Assembly: GCA_937775265.1 (NCBI GenBank)
Contig: CALKBV010000010.1
Span: 124,001 to 188,000, forward strand
Direction of reading: 5' to 3'
Origin: an uncultured Pseudomonadales bacterium
GTDB taxonomy: Bacteria; Pseudomonadota; Gammaproteobacteria; Pseudomonadales; Azotimanducaceae
Length of the DNA: 64,000 bases
This document shows, piece after piece, positions 30,936-39,832 of this stretch. Each line of letters starts with the position of its first letter. Positions within the stretch are counted from its first letter, which is position 1. A program made the position numbers and the translations under genes. The notes under the pieces were generated by a model. It ran no database searches and was not told where the DNA came from. It saw only the letters and a program-made list of their open reading frames with translations.

Positions 30936-30973
30936 CAAAACAGAGGCCTTGCAATGCAAGGCCTACGGTTTTG
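30936..30973 (+). terminator. Rho-independent terminator-like hairpin after the acyl-CoA dehydrogenase
   Basis: CAAAACAGAGGCCTTG-CAATG-CAAGGCCTACGGTTTTG: 8-bp perfect inner stem plus CAAAAC/GTTTTG outer stem. Confidence 0.7.
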
Positions 30974-31205
30974 TTTGCGCAAACGTTTCCGTTTCGCACT
31001 TTACGATTCCAAGCGTCCCACGGGGAGATCATTGTCCTTGGCATCTATCGTGCTATGGCAGGTTTTATTGTCCGCCTTAAGTTCGATCTCGCGATCTGGA
31101 TTAAACATACCCCTGTTTGGTACAGAAGTTAAAGAGCAAATGAGTATGAACAGATCGGGTTTAGAAGCTCTGGTGATAATGCACCAAAAATAAATTTCTG
31201 CGAGG

Positions 31206-32330
31206 CTAGGCTTCGCGAAGTTTTCCGGGTTGGTTCATGCTGCAGTTGAAAAAGTCGCACAGGATGGGACGGAACCGGTCCATATCTACCAGAAAGGCAT
31301 CGTGTCCCTGGATGGATTCAAGCGAGTGAAAGATAACCTCCCGTTTCCCATCCACGAGTCCATCAGCAATACGTTTCTGGTGCGATATTGGGAACAGTAA
31401 GTCTGTCTCAACACCGATGACCAGAGCCCTGCTGGCCCCCACTCTTGCTAAACCGTGCTCGACCGACCCGCCATGGTCAGCGACGTCAAATAGATCCATC
31501 GCCCGCGAGAGGTAGAGATAGCAGTTGGCATCAAAGGTGCCGATGAATTTGTTGGCGTGGGCTTCAAGGTAGGATTCGACCTCGAAGTCCAGGCCAAAAG
31601 ATTCGCCTGTCTGTCGTTCTTCAGGAATCAATTCACGACCGAAACGTTGTTCCAGTTCTGCCGCACTTCGATAAGTCAGCATGCCTAGCTTGCGGGCAAG
31701 CCGCATACCCAGTACTGGCTCTTCTGTAACGTCATAATTGCCTTCATTCCAGATCGGGTCGCTTTGAATAATTTCCCGCTGTAGGGAACGAAGGGAAATA
31801 GCAAAAGGAGCCGCCCTTGCTGAGCCAGAAATGCTGACGACGCTTTCAGCAATTTCAGGGAAAAGTATGGCGTAAGCAATCGATGTCATACCACCCATGG
31901 ATGCGCCGACAACGGAATGCAGTCGATCCAGGCCAAGGGATTTAACGACTTCGTGACCGCTACGGGCGATATCTTCAATCGTTAGTACGGGAAAAGCGAG
32001 CCGGTAGGGCTCGGCCGTTTCCGGATTGATGCTGGTGGGACCGGTCGAGCCGAAACAGCTTCCCAGAGAGTTGACGCAAATGACGAAATACTTCGTGGTA
32101 TCAATCGGCTTGCTTTCACCGACCATCTGCTCCCACCAACCGGATGAGGGATCAACCTCAGAAGAGGCAGCGTGGGCCGAAGGAGACAAACCTGTGAAAA
32201 GTAAAATGCCGTTATCTTTCTGGAAGTTCAGCTCACCCCAGGTCTCGTAAGTAATAGTAGGGCTTTCAAGATGGCCGTGGCGCATGTTGAATGATCCGTT
32301 GACCTGGTGGTATTTTCTGGCGGAACCCAT
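31206..32330 (-). CDS. metX: Homoserine O-acyltransferase MetX family
   Basis: SPTITYETWGELNFQKDNGILLFTGLSPSAHAA; VVGASMGGMTSIAYAILFPE; C-term IQGHDAFLVDMDRF. Confidence 0.93.
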   Translation of the reverse strand: MGSARKYHQVNGSFNMRHGHLESPTITYETWGELNFQKDNGILLFTGLSPSAHAASSEVDPSSGWWEQMVGESKPIDTTKYFVICVNSLGSCFGSTGPTSINPETAEPYRLAFPVLTIEDIARSGHEVVKSLGLDRLHSVVGASMGGMTSIAYAILFPEIAESVVSISGSARAAPFAISLRSLQREIIQSDPIWNEGNYDVTEEPVLGMRLARKLGMLTYRSAAELEQRFGRELIPEERQTGESFGLDFEVESYLEAHANKFIGTFDANCYLYLSRAMDLFDVADHGGSVEHGLARVGASRALVIGVETDLLFPISHQKRIADGLVDGKREVIFHSLESIQGHDAFLVDMDRFRPILCDFFNCSMNQPGKLREA

Positions 32331-32389
32331 ATTGGTTTAAGGCCGTTATGTTGACGAGGGCACAGTTTGGCAAGAACGCGGTCCTTTTT

Positions 32390-32626
32390 CTAGGCTTGGG
32401 TATTATGCGGCCTAACCGGTTGATTTTTCAGCATCTTTACGGAGGAGTAGGTGGATACACCGTAAGGTACCAAGTAGGTCAGCGCGATTTGCAGCATCTG
32501 CTGGCGACTCAGTTCCAGGGCTAATAGTGCTGGACCGTGATTGATCAGGGCGAGAACCGTACCGACAACTAGTGCGACTTTGATCGCGGTCAACACAACG
32601 GGTCTGAGAAATAGTTGGTTGGCCAT
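32390..32626 (-). CDS. nrtS: Small two-TM protein, NrtS-like nitrate/nitrite transporter family
   Basis: MANQLFLRPVVLTAIKVALVVGTVLALINHGPALLALELSRQQMLQIALTYLVPYGVSTYSSVKM; start set at ATG 32626. Confidence 0.7.
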   Translation of the reverse strand: MANQLFLRPVVLTAIKVALVVGTVLALINHGPALLALELSRQQMLQIALTYLVPYGVSTYSSVKMLKNQPVRPHNTQA

Positions 32627-32675
32627 GATTAATAAGAGATTGTTTCGAGTGTCGACACAATCTGGACCGCTTTTG

Positions 32676-32722
32676 CGATTATTGCAACTGTACGATAATT
32701 GCAACTGTACGATTATTGCAAG
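32676..32722. promoter_or_regulatory. 17-bp phased repeats CGATWATTGCAA between divergent nrtS-like and ilvY-like genes
   Basis: cgATTATTGCAACTGTAcgATAATTGCAACTGTAcgATTATTGCAAG: three TTGCAA hexamers at 17-bp spacing. Confidence 0.7.
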
Positions 32723-32752
32723 AAGGGTGTCCGTGGGCGTAATCTGGACATC

Positions 32753-33652
32753 ATGGATATTCCCAGTCTCAGACTTTTCATCACGCTTTCCCGTAACCTC
32801 CACTTTGGGAAAACCAGCGAAGAGATACACATGTCTCCCTCGGCAGTTAGTCGCGCGCTACAGCGGCTCGAGGATCAGCTAGGGCATCCATTGCTGGTGC
32901 GCGACAACAGATCTGCCTTGCTAACAGAGGAAGGACAGATATTTCTTGAGTATGCGCTGGAAATCGTCAAACGCTGGGAAACCCTGCAGCGGGATCTCGA
33001 GGGTAAGTCTGCTGTCCTGCGGGGACAGTTGACGTTGTTTGCGTCGGTAACCGCCAGTCAGAGTATTCTTCCAACTGTGCTATCTGATTTCCGAAAGCAG
33101 TACCCCGAAATTCATATTCAACTGGAAACCGGATACGCGGTAAACGCGCTCTCAAAATTGGCTGAGGGGATTGATGTTGTAGTGGCGGCGCTACCTGTCG
33201 ACGGCAGTGAGGATGATGAGCAACTCGAGAAACGCATCATTACTTCGATCCCGTTGCAAACGGTTGCACCAGCAAATCATCGATTGGGTGAGTTGCTGGA
33301 TATCGAACCTATTGACTGGTCATCAGTCCCTCTGGTGCTGCCATCGACCGGGCAGGTTCGAAAGAACATTGATGTATGGCTTCGCAACCAGTCCATTTCT
33401 CCTAACGTATATGCTGAGGTGCCAGGTAATGAAGCGATACTGTCATTGGTTGCTCTGGGATGTGGTGTTGGTTTTGTCCCAGAGCTGGTCATTAAGGATA
33501 GCCCACTGGCTGATCAGGTAGTGGTGGTAGAAGACGGACCAGACCTGGAAAATTTTCACGTGGGGTTTTGTACCAGGAAAAAAAACCTGGAGGTCTCTCC
33601 CATCATTCGAGCCTTCTGGAAATCTATACCCGTAACTTCCCTTAACAACTAA
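32753..33652 (+). CDS. ilvY: LysR-type transcriptional regulator, IlvY-like
   Basis: MDIPSLRLFITLSRNLHFGKTSEEIHMSPSAVSRALQRLEDQLGHPLLVRDNRSALLTEEG; VYAEVPGNEAILSLVALGCGVGFVPELVI resembles IlvY along its length. Confidence 0.82.
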   Translation: MDIPSLRLFITLSRNLHFGKTSEEIHMSPSAVSRALQRLEDQLGHPLLVRDNRSALLTEEGQIFLEYALEIVKRWETLQRDLEGKSAVLRGQLTLFASVTASQSILPTVLSDFRKQYPEIHIQLETGYAVNALSKLAEGIDVVVAALPVDGSEDDEQLEKRIITSIPLQTVAPANHRLGELLDIEPIDWSSVPLVLPSTGQVRKNIDVWLRNQSISPNVYAEVPGNEAILSLVALGCGVGFVPELVIKDSPLADQVVVVEDGPDLENFHVGFCTRKKNLEVSPIIRAFWKSIPVTSLNN

Positions 33653-33875
33653 CCTTAGGAGACCTAAAAAACAGTAGCTTAGGCACTATCAGTGCTAGTT
33701 TTTCTATCTTGTGTGCTATCTTGCAGGCTTGGTTTTAACCCGGGTTTTTGATGGCTATGGGTTAATGTGAATCGATAAATCAATAAATCAATGAATGAAT
33801 GAATTGGCAATATTAAACTTATGCGCCGTTGGCCGAGTATGACAGTGCAAGTGGCGACCTTGGTGAATAGATATT

Positions 33876-34775
33876 ATGAAAATTAGTGAAATTGCACCAA
33901 ATGTATTGATAAATACAGGTAACCCAAGGGGTGGTATTGATCTTCGTTTTGACCTGGCTGCCCAGGAAGCAATCCAGCTTTCCGAAGTATGGACTATCGC
34001 TGGTTGGGAAATCCGTTTTTTGTTTCTACCACCTCACGAGACGCTTGAGCTGGAAGGTAAAGACCACTACCTTAAAGTTATCGTTGGGAAATTGGCTAAC
34101 CTCGGACGTGATTGTTTCGCAGAAAGTTATGAAGTTCGAACGACCCGCCTCGAAAAGTCGCGTGTGTTATCAGGATCACAGGGGCTGCTCTGTGCGTTGT
34201 TAACTGAAACTCCTGATTTACTACCTAACATCCATGATATGTCTGACTGTGTTTTCGCTGGCCCGATGGCGCAGTATCTGGAGTGGAAGAGTTTTAAAGA
34301 AAGATTCGGCGCTTTCACGGACTATTTTGAACAGCTTGATAACCACATGGCTAGTGGATTTCATTTGTTGGACTCAGAAGGATCGGAAATAACCTACGTA
34401 AACTTTTGGACATGCGGGAAGAATGGTGACGTCTCCACCCATAACCATGCTCAGGATCCATCTCTTTCGGGACCAGCTTTTGCGGAGGTTCACCTGGTTC
34501 TTAATAATGGAAGCGGAACCGCAGGCATGTATAAAACTCACGGCCCGGATTCTGATGCTAGAGATCTCTACGTCATGAAGCGAGGCGATGAACACGGACC
34601 GTTTTTTGAGCATCAGGCTGGCAAGCCTGTGCTGCTGGACAACGGTGCGGTCAAATACCCCTGGCATGGGTGGCAAAGTGGTAACGACGATAAGGGTGTT
34701 CAGTCATACGATCTTGTCGCCGCGTTTGAAATTAGCCCTGATTATGTGTTGATACCAACGAGTCAAGTAACCTGA
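33876..34775 (+). CDS. Uncharacterised cupin-like protein
   Basis: 299 aa; possible metal-binding motif DVSTHNHAQDPSLSGPAFAEVHLVLNNGSGTAGMYKTH and a later EHGPFFEH...YPWHGWQ; family not recognised. Confidence 0.6.
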   Translation: MKISEIAPNVLINTGNPRGGIDLRFDLAAQEAIQLSEVWTIAGWEIRFLFLPPHETLELEGKDHYLKVIVGKLANLGRDCFAESYEVRTTRLEKSRVLSGSQGLLCALLTETPDLLPNIHDMSDCVFAGPMAQYLEWKSFKERFGAFTDYFEQLDNHMASGFHLLDSEGSEITYVNFWTCGKNGDVSTHNHAQDPSLSGPAFAEVHLVLNNGSGTAGMYKTHGPDSDARDLYVMKRGDEHGPFFEHQAGKPVLLDNGAVKYPWHGWQSGNDDKGVQSYDLVAAFEISPDYVLIPTSQVT

Positions 34776-34843
34776 CTTCAAAAAGAGGATGTCGCGGGTT
34801 CCTTTGCACCCAATCAGCATTAACAGGGAATAGGCATTAGTTC

Positions 34844-35876
34844 ATGGCGGATACAGTCAATCTTGTTCTTTACCCCCAGGTACCAAAATGGAGCAGAGGT
34901 CGCGGCGGTTAACAAAAAATTCCAGACAACCCTTAGTGTTGACGCCGCAACTGTAGATTCGTGGTTCTCCACAGTGAATCCAACCGCTATCCTGACGGAT
35001 GTAGAGGAGTCGGTTGCGGTAAAATACCTCAGCGCTATTTAGGAGTGCGGCGCCGAATGTAACCGCCAGCCCAGTGATAGAGATGAAGCTGCTTGGGGTC
35101 TTGAGCTAAAGACTAACCCGGATTCTACGGTTCTGTTTGTTTGCCCTTTCTGCGAACACGAAGAACAGGTTGGCAAAGGCAGCAAACTGGAAAAATGCCC
35201 GGAATGTGGTCTTGGCATCGCCGAATGGGAAGAAAAAATACGGAAAGAGGCGGAGAATGAGAAAATTCGTCGCCGCCTGATGCGAGACCAACGATTAAAA
35301 GGTGATAAACAAGACGATCCAGATACTAATCGCAAGGAGCTTGAGCGTTTAAGAGAACTTGAACGAGAGATCCTGAAGGAGCTTGGGATTAAGCCACCCA
35401 GTACCTTCTGGGTTTTCTTCGAAAAATATACTATCTCGCTAAGCTTTGCGATCAGCCTATTGATCGTGGCAATAGCGGGGGTCGGCTTCCCTTACCTGGG
35501 TCTTTACCTCGGGCATCTCGGCAATGAAGAAGCGGTAGCAGCGGCCCAAGCGAACAGATTCGGGATGTCGCGCGGGTGGTTGCGGTTGCAGTGGAAATCC
35601 AGCAGCAAGGTAATCAGGTGGTCCTCACGGAAATTGTCGATGCAACGCGGGTGATGCGCGGGCTGGGGGGGGGGAGAACGACAGGAAATTGTGTACGCCT
35701 CACAGCAAATGATGAAATGCGCTAATCCTGAAATATTCCGGGATATTGCCAGCAAAACGGCGTCGTCCATGGCAAGGGCGAAACTTGCGCCGGGTGAGTC
35801 TGAATCTGCACTGGTTAACCTGGACACGATTGTCGGCGTATCTGGGCTGCAGGGCGTATCGATACCGAAGTTCTAG
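34844..35876 (+). pseudogene. Multiply interrupted zinc-ribbon/coiled-coil membrane protein
   Basis: Pieces read MADTVNLVLYPQVPKWSRG | EVAAVNKKFQTTLSVDAATVDSWFSTVNPTAILTDVEESVAVKYLSAI*ECGAECNRQ...VCPFCEHEEQVGKGSKLEKCPECGLGIAEWEEK...FWVFFEKYTISLSFAISLLIVAIAGVGF... | EQIRDVARVVVAVEIQQQGNQVVLTEIVDATRVMRGLGGG | ERQEIVYASQQMMKCANPEIFRDIASKTASS...SIPKF*. Confidence 0.7.
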
Positions 35877-36042
35877 TGACAGGGCGGGTCATCAAGAACC
35901 TGTTGCCAGACGGGACAGGCGCCCAATAGGGGCGGGCATATATATTCGTATAACGAATCAATTATAGTCTATAAATACACATTAATATTATATATAGAAT
36001 ATATATAATGTCGGCGATTAAGCCCTAATAACCAGGTAAAAC

Positions 36043-36255
36043 ATGTCCGGATGCCAAGGTTGCGACCTTCCATACACTTCTGAATCGCTCAACCGTCGAA
36101 AAGAAACCCCACTGCGTGCTACCTTGTTTACTGGGGTTTCCGTGCTTATGGTGATTGGCTGGATAGGAGTATTGACTGTGGTGTTTGAGGTGGCAGGGGA
36201 TAGGGGTATCGCGGCGGCACCAACACTCGATGCCTTCCTTAGGACGCTGTTATAA
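36043..36255 (+). CDS. Small hypothetical protein with one predicted TM helix
   Basis: 70 aa: MSGCQGCDLPYTSESLNRRKETPLRATLFTGVSVLMVIGWIGVLTVVFEVAGDRGIAAAPTLDAFLRTLL; follows an AT-rich stretch. Confidence 0.4.
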   Translation: MSGCQGCDLPYTSESLNRRKETPLRATLFTGVSVLMVIGWIGVLTVVFEVAGDRGIAAAPTLDAFLRTLL

Positions 36256-36257
36256 CC

Positions 36258-37178
36258 TCAGGCGGCTTTTGCATCCGGGCCGTTGATCACATTGCAGTTT
36301 TTGAATTCGTCAGCGAAGTAGTCGATAAAGCATCGTAGTTTCGATGGGACGTGCAAACCTGGAGAATAAACTGCGTGCACGCTCGATGGTGCGGATTGAT
36401 ATTCTGTCAGGACCTCAACCAATTCGCCTTCAGCCACTTTGTCGCCTATCAGCCAGCGTGGTACCTGGGCAATTCCAAGACCGTGTAAAAGAGCGCTGCG
36501 AAGTACCTCTGAATTGTTTGTCTGCAGGTTGCCTGATACCTTGATATGGAGTGGATTGCCAAATTCTCTGAAGGAAGTCTGGCCCGGGCTGGCAAGGTCG
36601 GTATAGACCACGTAGTTGTGTTCTTTTAAGTCCCTGGGATGCCTTGGGACACCATACTTTTTAAGATATTCGGGTGAGGCTGCAGCGGCGGTGGGGCTTG
36701 TACACAACTTACGGGCTATCAGGTTAGAGTCACGCAGGTTTCCCATACGAAAGGCAATGTCGACCCCTTCTTCAATCAGGTCAACCACCCGATCGTTGAG
36801 GGTGATGTCGATCTTAATATCCGGGTACCGCGCAAAGAAACTCTCAAGCCTTGGCACTATATGAAGCCGCCCAAAAGCGACCGCTGCGGTCACTCGCACC
36901 AGACCTTTGGGTTGCGTTTGCAGCAACCCGACGTTTTGTTCTGCGTCTTCCACATCCTGGAGAATAGCGACACAGCGCTCATAGTAATCAGCGCCGGTCT
37001 CCGTCAGGCGTAAGCTTCGGGTGCTTCGATTCAATAACTTTGCACCCAGCCATGATTCCAGTTCGGCGATATTTTTGCTGACGGTGGGCTGTGTACTGCT
37101 CAGTTCTTTTGCGACCGCACTAAAGCTCCCGGTTTCAACAACACGAATGAACATGTTCATGGCGGACAGACGATCCAT
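36258..37178 (-). CDS. LysR family transcriptional regulator
   Basis: MDRLSAMNMFIRVVETGSFSAVAKELSSTQPTVSKNIAELESWLGAKLLNRSTRSLRLTETG. Confidence 0.95.
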   Translation of the reverse strand: MDRLSAMNMFIRVVETGSFSAVAKELSSTQPTVSKNIAELESWLGAKLLNRSTRSLRLTETGADYYERCVAILQDVEDAEQNVGLLQTQPKGLVRVTAAVAFGRLHIVPRLESFFARYPDIKIDITLNDRVVDLIEEGVDIAFRMGNLRDSNLIARKLCTSPTAAAASPEYLKKYGVPRHPRDLKEHNYVVYTDLASPGQTSFREFGNPLHIKVSGNLQTNNSEVLRSALLHGLGIAQVPRWLIGDKVAEGELVEVLTEYQSAPSSVHAVYSPGLHVPSKLRCFIDYFADEFKNCNVINGPDAKAA

Positions 37179-37289
37179 CGGTATGACCTATTCCAAAAGA
37201 GAATAGAGTGTACCTAAAATCTGGTAATTAGCTATTATTTATGAATAAATTGCTGTAATGTCTTTCGTAAGACTGCACATCCAGTAATA

Positions 37290-37985
37290 ATGTCGACTAA
37301 GAAAGAGCGTAATAACAATAAAGACAAAGAGATGGTCCAATCTGCTTTTCAGGACAAACTAACTCGACTTCGCGCCAACAATTGCGAGGAACTGCTGACC
37401 TCGGAACTCGCCATTTTGACCCGTACCATTACCAGGTTGCGGCGGGATAAAATGCATACCCACTGTCTCCAGGTGGGCGAGACGGTCCCTGACTTTGAAT
37501 TTATCGACGCTAATAATGTTAACCGTAAACTTTATGAAGTACTCGAGAGTGGCCCCGTTATTCTGAACTTTTTTCGCGGCTTTTGGTGCCCGTATTGTGA
37601 GACAGAGATAGAGGCTTACGAAAATATTCAAGCTGAACTAACTAGGCTCGGATGCGCCTATTTTGCAATTTCTCCGCAACAGCCGCAGACGGCCGGTGAG
37701 CAGGCTGAAAGCTACAAGGTAATTTTTGATCGCGATAATAAAATCGCCAGAGACTTTGGCATTGTATATGAGCTTGAGCAGGTAGAACGAAACCTGTTCG
37801 AAAGCTGGGGATTAATGTTGGATAAGGTGAACGGCAGCGATGGTCGGGAGTTGCCTGTCCCGGCGACATTTATCGTCTGCAAGGACAGGACTATCGGCTT
37901 CGAATACGTCGATGTTGATTTCAGGGCACGGTGCTGCCCGGAACAACTAATAGAAGAATTAAAATCCTTTTGTGATTACCGTTAG
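37290..37985 (+). CDS. Peroxiredoxin-like (AhpC/TSA) protein
   Basis: VGETVPDFEFIDANNVNRKLYEVLESGPVILNFFRGFWCPYCETEIEAYENIQAEL. Confidence 0.88.
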   Translation: MSTKKERNNNKDKEMVQSAFQDKLTRLRANNCEELLTSELAILTRTITRLRRDKMHTHCLQVGETVPDFEFIDANNVNRKLYEVLESGPVILNFFRGFWCPYCETEIEAYENIQAELTRLGCAYFAISPQQPQTAGEQAESYKVIFDRDNKIARDFGIVYELEQVERNLFESWGLMLDKVNGSDGRELPVPATFIVCKDRTIGFEYVDVDFRARCCPEQLIEELKSFCDYR

Positions 37986-38015
37986 TGGTCCAGCCGGTGC
38001 TGCCTCTAAGCGCGG

Positions 38016-38771
38016 CTAGGGCTTTTCGAACAGCAACGTAAACCGATCAGTATTACCCGTCACGCTTTTCCTTCCAACCTCGTGTCGTAATTCATCGTCA
38101 GGCTTGTAGTGCAGCTCGGAATAATCGACAAGCTTGAAGCCAGCCGCCTGAACTTCTTTAATGACCTGAACGGGGTCAATCCGCCTCCACACTTCAGCGC
38201 TGTCTGGCTGCATGTGCCTTCTTGTGTGATCCACGACAACGTATCGGCCTCTTTTGTTCAGTACCTCGAAGGCGGCTGCGTTCAGATTGGCCCGGCCAGC
38301 AGCGTCAAAGTTGTGTACATTTCGAAAGGTAAGCACCATATCCAGCTTTCGGATACCGAAGCTGAACTCTGGCACAGTTGCGCGGCGTTCTTCTGCTGTT
38401 GATTGAGCAATACCGTCGAACGGAATGACTTCCGTTGTCGAAAATCCTGGTTTATCGGCAATCATCGCGCTGACGGAGTTGGTGCCGATCGAAAGATACA
38501 ATTTGCCTTTCTCCTCAAGCACGGGACCCAGGATCTTTGTGTACCAACCGCTACGACCGGGCAGGAGTTCTAGTACCTGCATATCGTCCTGCAGTCCAAC
38601 GAAAGTCAGCAACTCCATGGGTTGACGATTCCTGTCGCGTTCACGATCGGCATCTGTTCGGCGGTCGTGATCGATGGCAGCTTGAATCTTAACTTCCATC
38701 GGTGTGGGTTCTGTTGCGCCGGCTAAAATCGAAAACGTCAGCGCAAATACCAGAAGCAGTCTCATCAGCAA
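38016..38771 (-). CDS. Predicted exported class I methyltransferase-fold protein
   Basis: Signal peptide MRLLLVFALTFSILAGATE; MQVLELLPGRSGWYTKILGPVLEEKGKLYLS; RYVVVDHTR. Confidence 0.8.
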   Translation of the reverse strand: MLMRLLLVFALTFSILAGATEPTPMEVKIQAAIDHDRRTDADRERDRNRQPMELLTFVGLQDDMQVLELLPGRSGWYTKILGPVLEEKGKLYLSIGTNSVSAMIADKPGFSTTEVIPFDGIAQSTAEERRATVPEFSFGIRKLDMVLTFRNVHNFDAAGRANLNAAAFEVLNKRGRYVVVDHTRRHMQPDSAEVWRRIDPVQVIKEVQAAGFKLVDYSELHYKPDDELRHEVGRKSVTGNTDRFTLLFEKP

Positions 38772-38905
38772 ATCCTTTCAAAAAAAACGGGGGTTCTGTC
38801 TGCGCGGAATCCTAAAGCAAAGGCTGTGCGCTGTCAGTAGAATCGAGCCTTTAACCGTGCCATAGTTCGAACAAGTTTTGAACGGGTTTCCCGAAAAGGC
38901 AGGTT

Positions 38906-39655
38906 ATGAAATTGAAACAAGTAGCCCTGGTTGCTGGCGAACTGGCCCCGGTGCGCGAGCAAATTTTTGACATTCTTGGACTTAAGGCCGACTACGATGA
39001 TCCGGGCGTTGGTGAATTTGGTCTGTGCAATAGTGTAATGGCCATTGGTGAGACCTTTCTGGAAGTGGTTTGCCCAAAAGAAGAGGGGGCAACAGCAGCC
39101 CGGTTGCTGGAACGTCGTGGTGGTGACGGCGGCTATATGGTGATTTCTCTGGTGGACAACATTAAGGGAGTGAGTAGGAGAATAGAGAATCTCCAGATGC
39201 GAAAAGTATGGGAAGTCGATCGTGAAGAAGTCTCTGCCTTTCATGTCCACCCGAAAGATATCGGCGCAGCGATTGTCTCCTTCGATGAAATGCGGCCCAG
39301 CGACGCATGGCTCTGGGCTGGGCCTGGCTGGCGCGACAGGAAGTCGAGGCATGTTGGGGAAATTACAGCGGTGGATGTGCAAGCTGATGACCCTGAGGCT
39401 ATTGCGACCAAATGGGCTGCGGCCTTTGATAGAAATTTCCACCTGGAAGGTGAAGTTCTGCGAATGCCGCTTGATGACGGTGAGATCCGTTTTGTTGAGG
39501 CCGCTGATGGGCGCGGTGATGGCGTGGCTGCGGTTGAGTTTTCGGTGATAGATCGGTCAGCTATTCTGACTGCCGCTGAAAACCACCAACTCAGTTGGTC
39601 TGGCAATGAGATTACGGTATGTGGAACTCGCTTTAGGTTCAGGGACCTGGGATGA
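38906..39655 (+). CDS. VOC/glyoxalase-like protein
   Basis: MKLKQVALVAGELAPVREQIFDILGLKADYDDPGVGEFGLCNSVMAIGETFLEVVCPKEEGATAARLLERRGGDGGYMVI. Confidence 0.75.
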   Translation: MKLKQVALVAGELAPVREQIFDILGLKADYDDPGVGEFGLCNSVMAIGETFLEVVCPKEEGATAARLLERRGGDGGYMVISLVDNIKGVSRRIENLQMRKVWEVDREEVSAFHVHPKDIGAAIVSFDEMRPSDAWLWAGPGWRDRKSRHVGEITAVDVQADDPEAIATKWAAAFDRNFHLEGEVLRMPLDDGEIRFVEAADGRGDGVAAVEFSVIDRSAILTAAENHQLSWSGNEITVCGTRFRFRDLG

Positions 39656-39832
39656 TTTTCCCGTTTGGAGAGCGGCCTTGGGCGAAGACGACTCCGCTTG
39701 GCTCTTGATGTTGCGCAGTCTGTGATAGATAAGCGTGCCTTGTCAAACAGGATAAACCAGGGGTTTGACAGACAAAAGGTAAACCGGGAGACTTAAACGT
39801 ATAAGTAACCTTTTTGAACAAAACAGCTAATT

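Noticed and set aside
32699-32752. Extended N-terminus of the LysR/IlvY-like protein
   Set aside because: It is encoded by the TTGCAA repeat region; ATG at 32753 gives the canonical LysR N-terminus.
33680-33704. Terminator after the ilvY-like gene (GCACT-ATC-AGTGC...TTTTT)
   Set aside because: Stem is only five perfect base pairs; too weak to call with confidence without Term-seq.
38834-39442. 202-aa minus-strand ORF
   Set aside because: Antisense to the VOC-family gene at 38906-39655, which has far better protein-like features.
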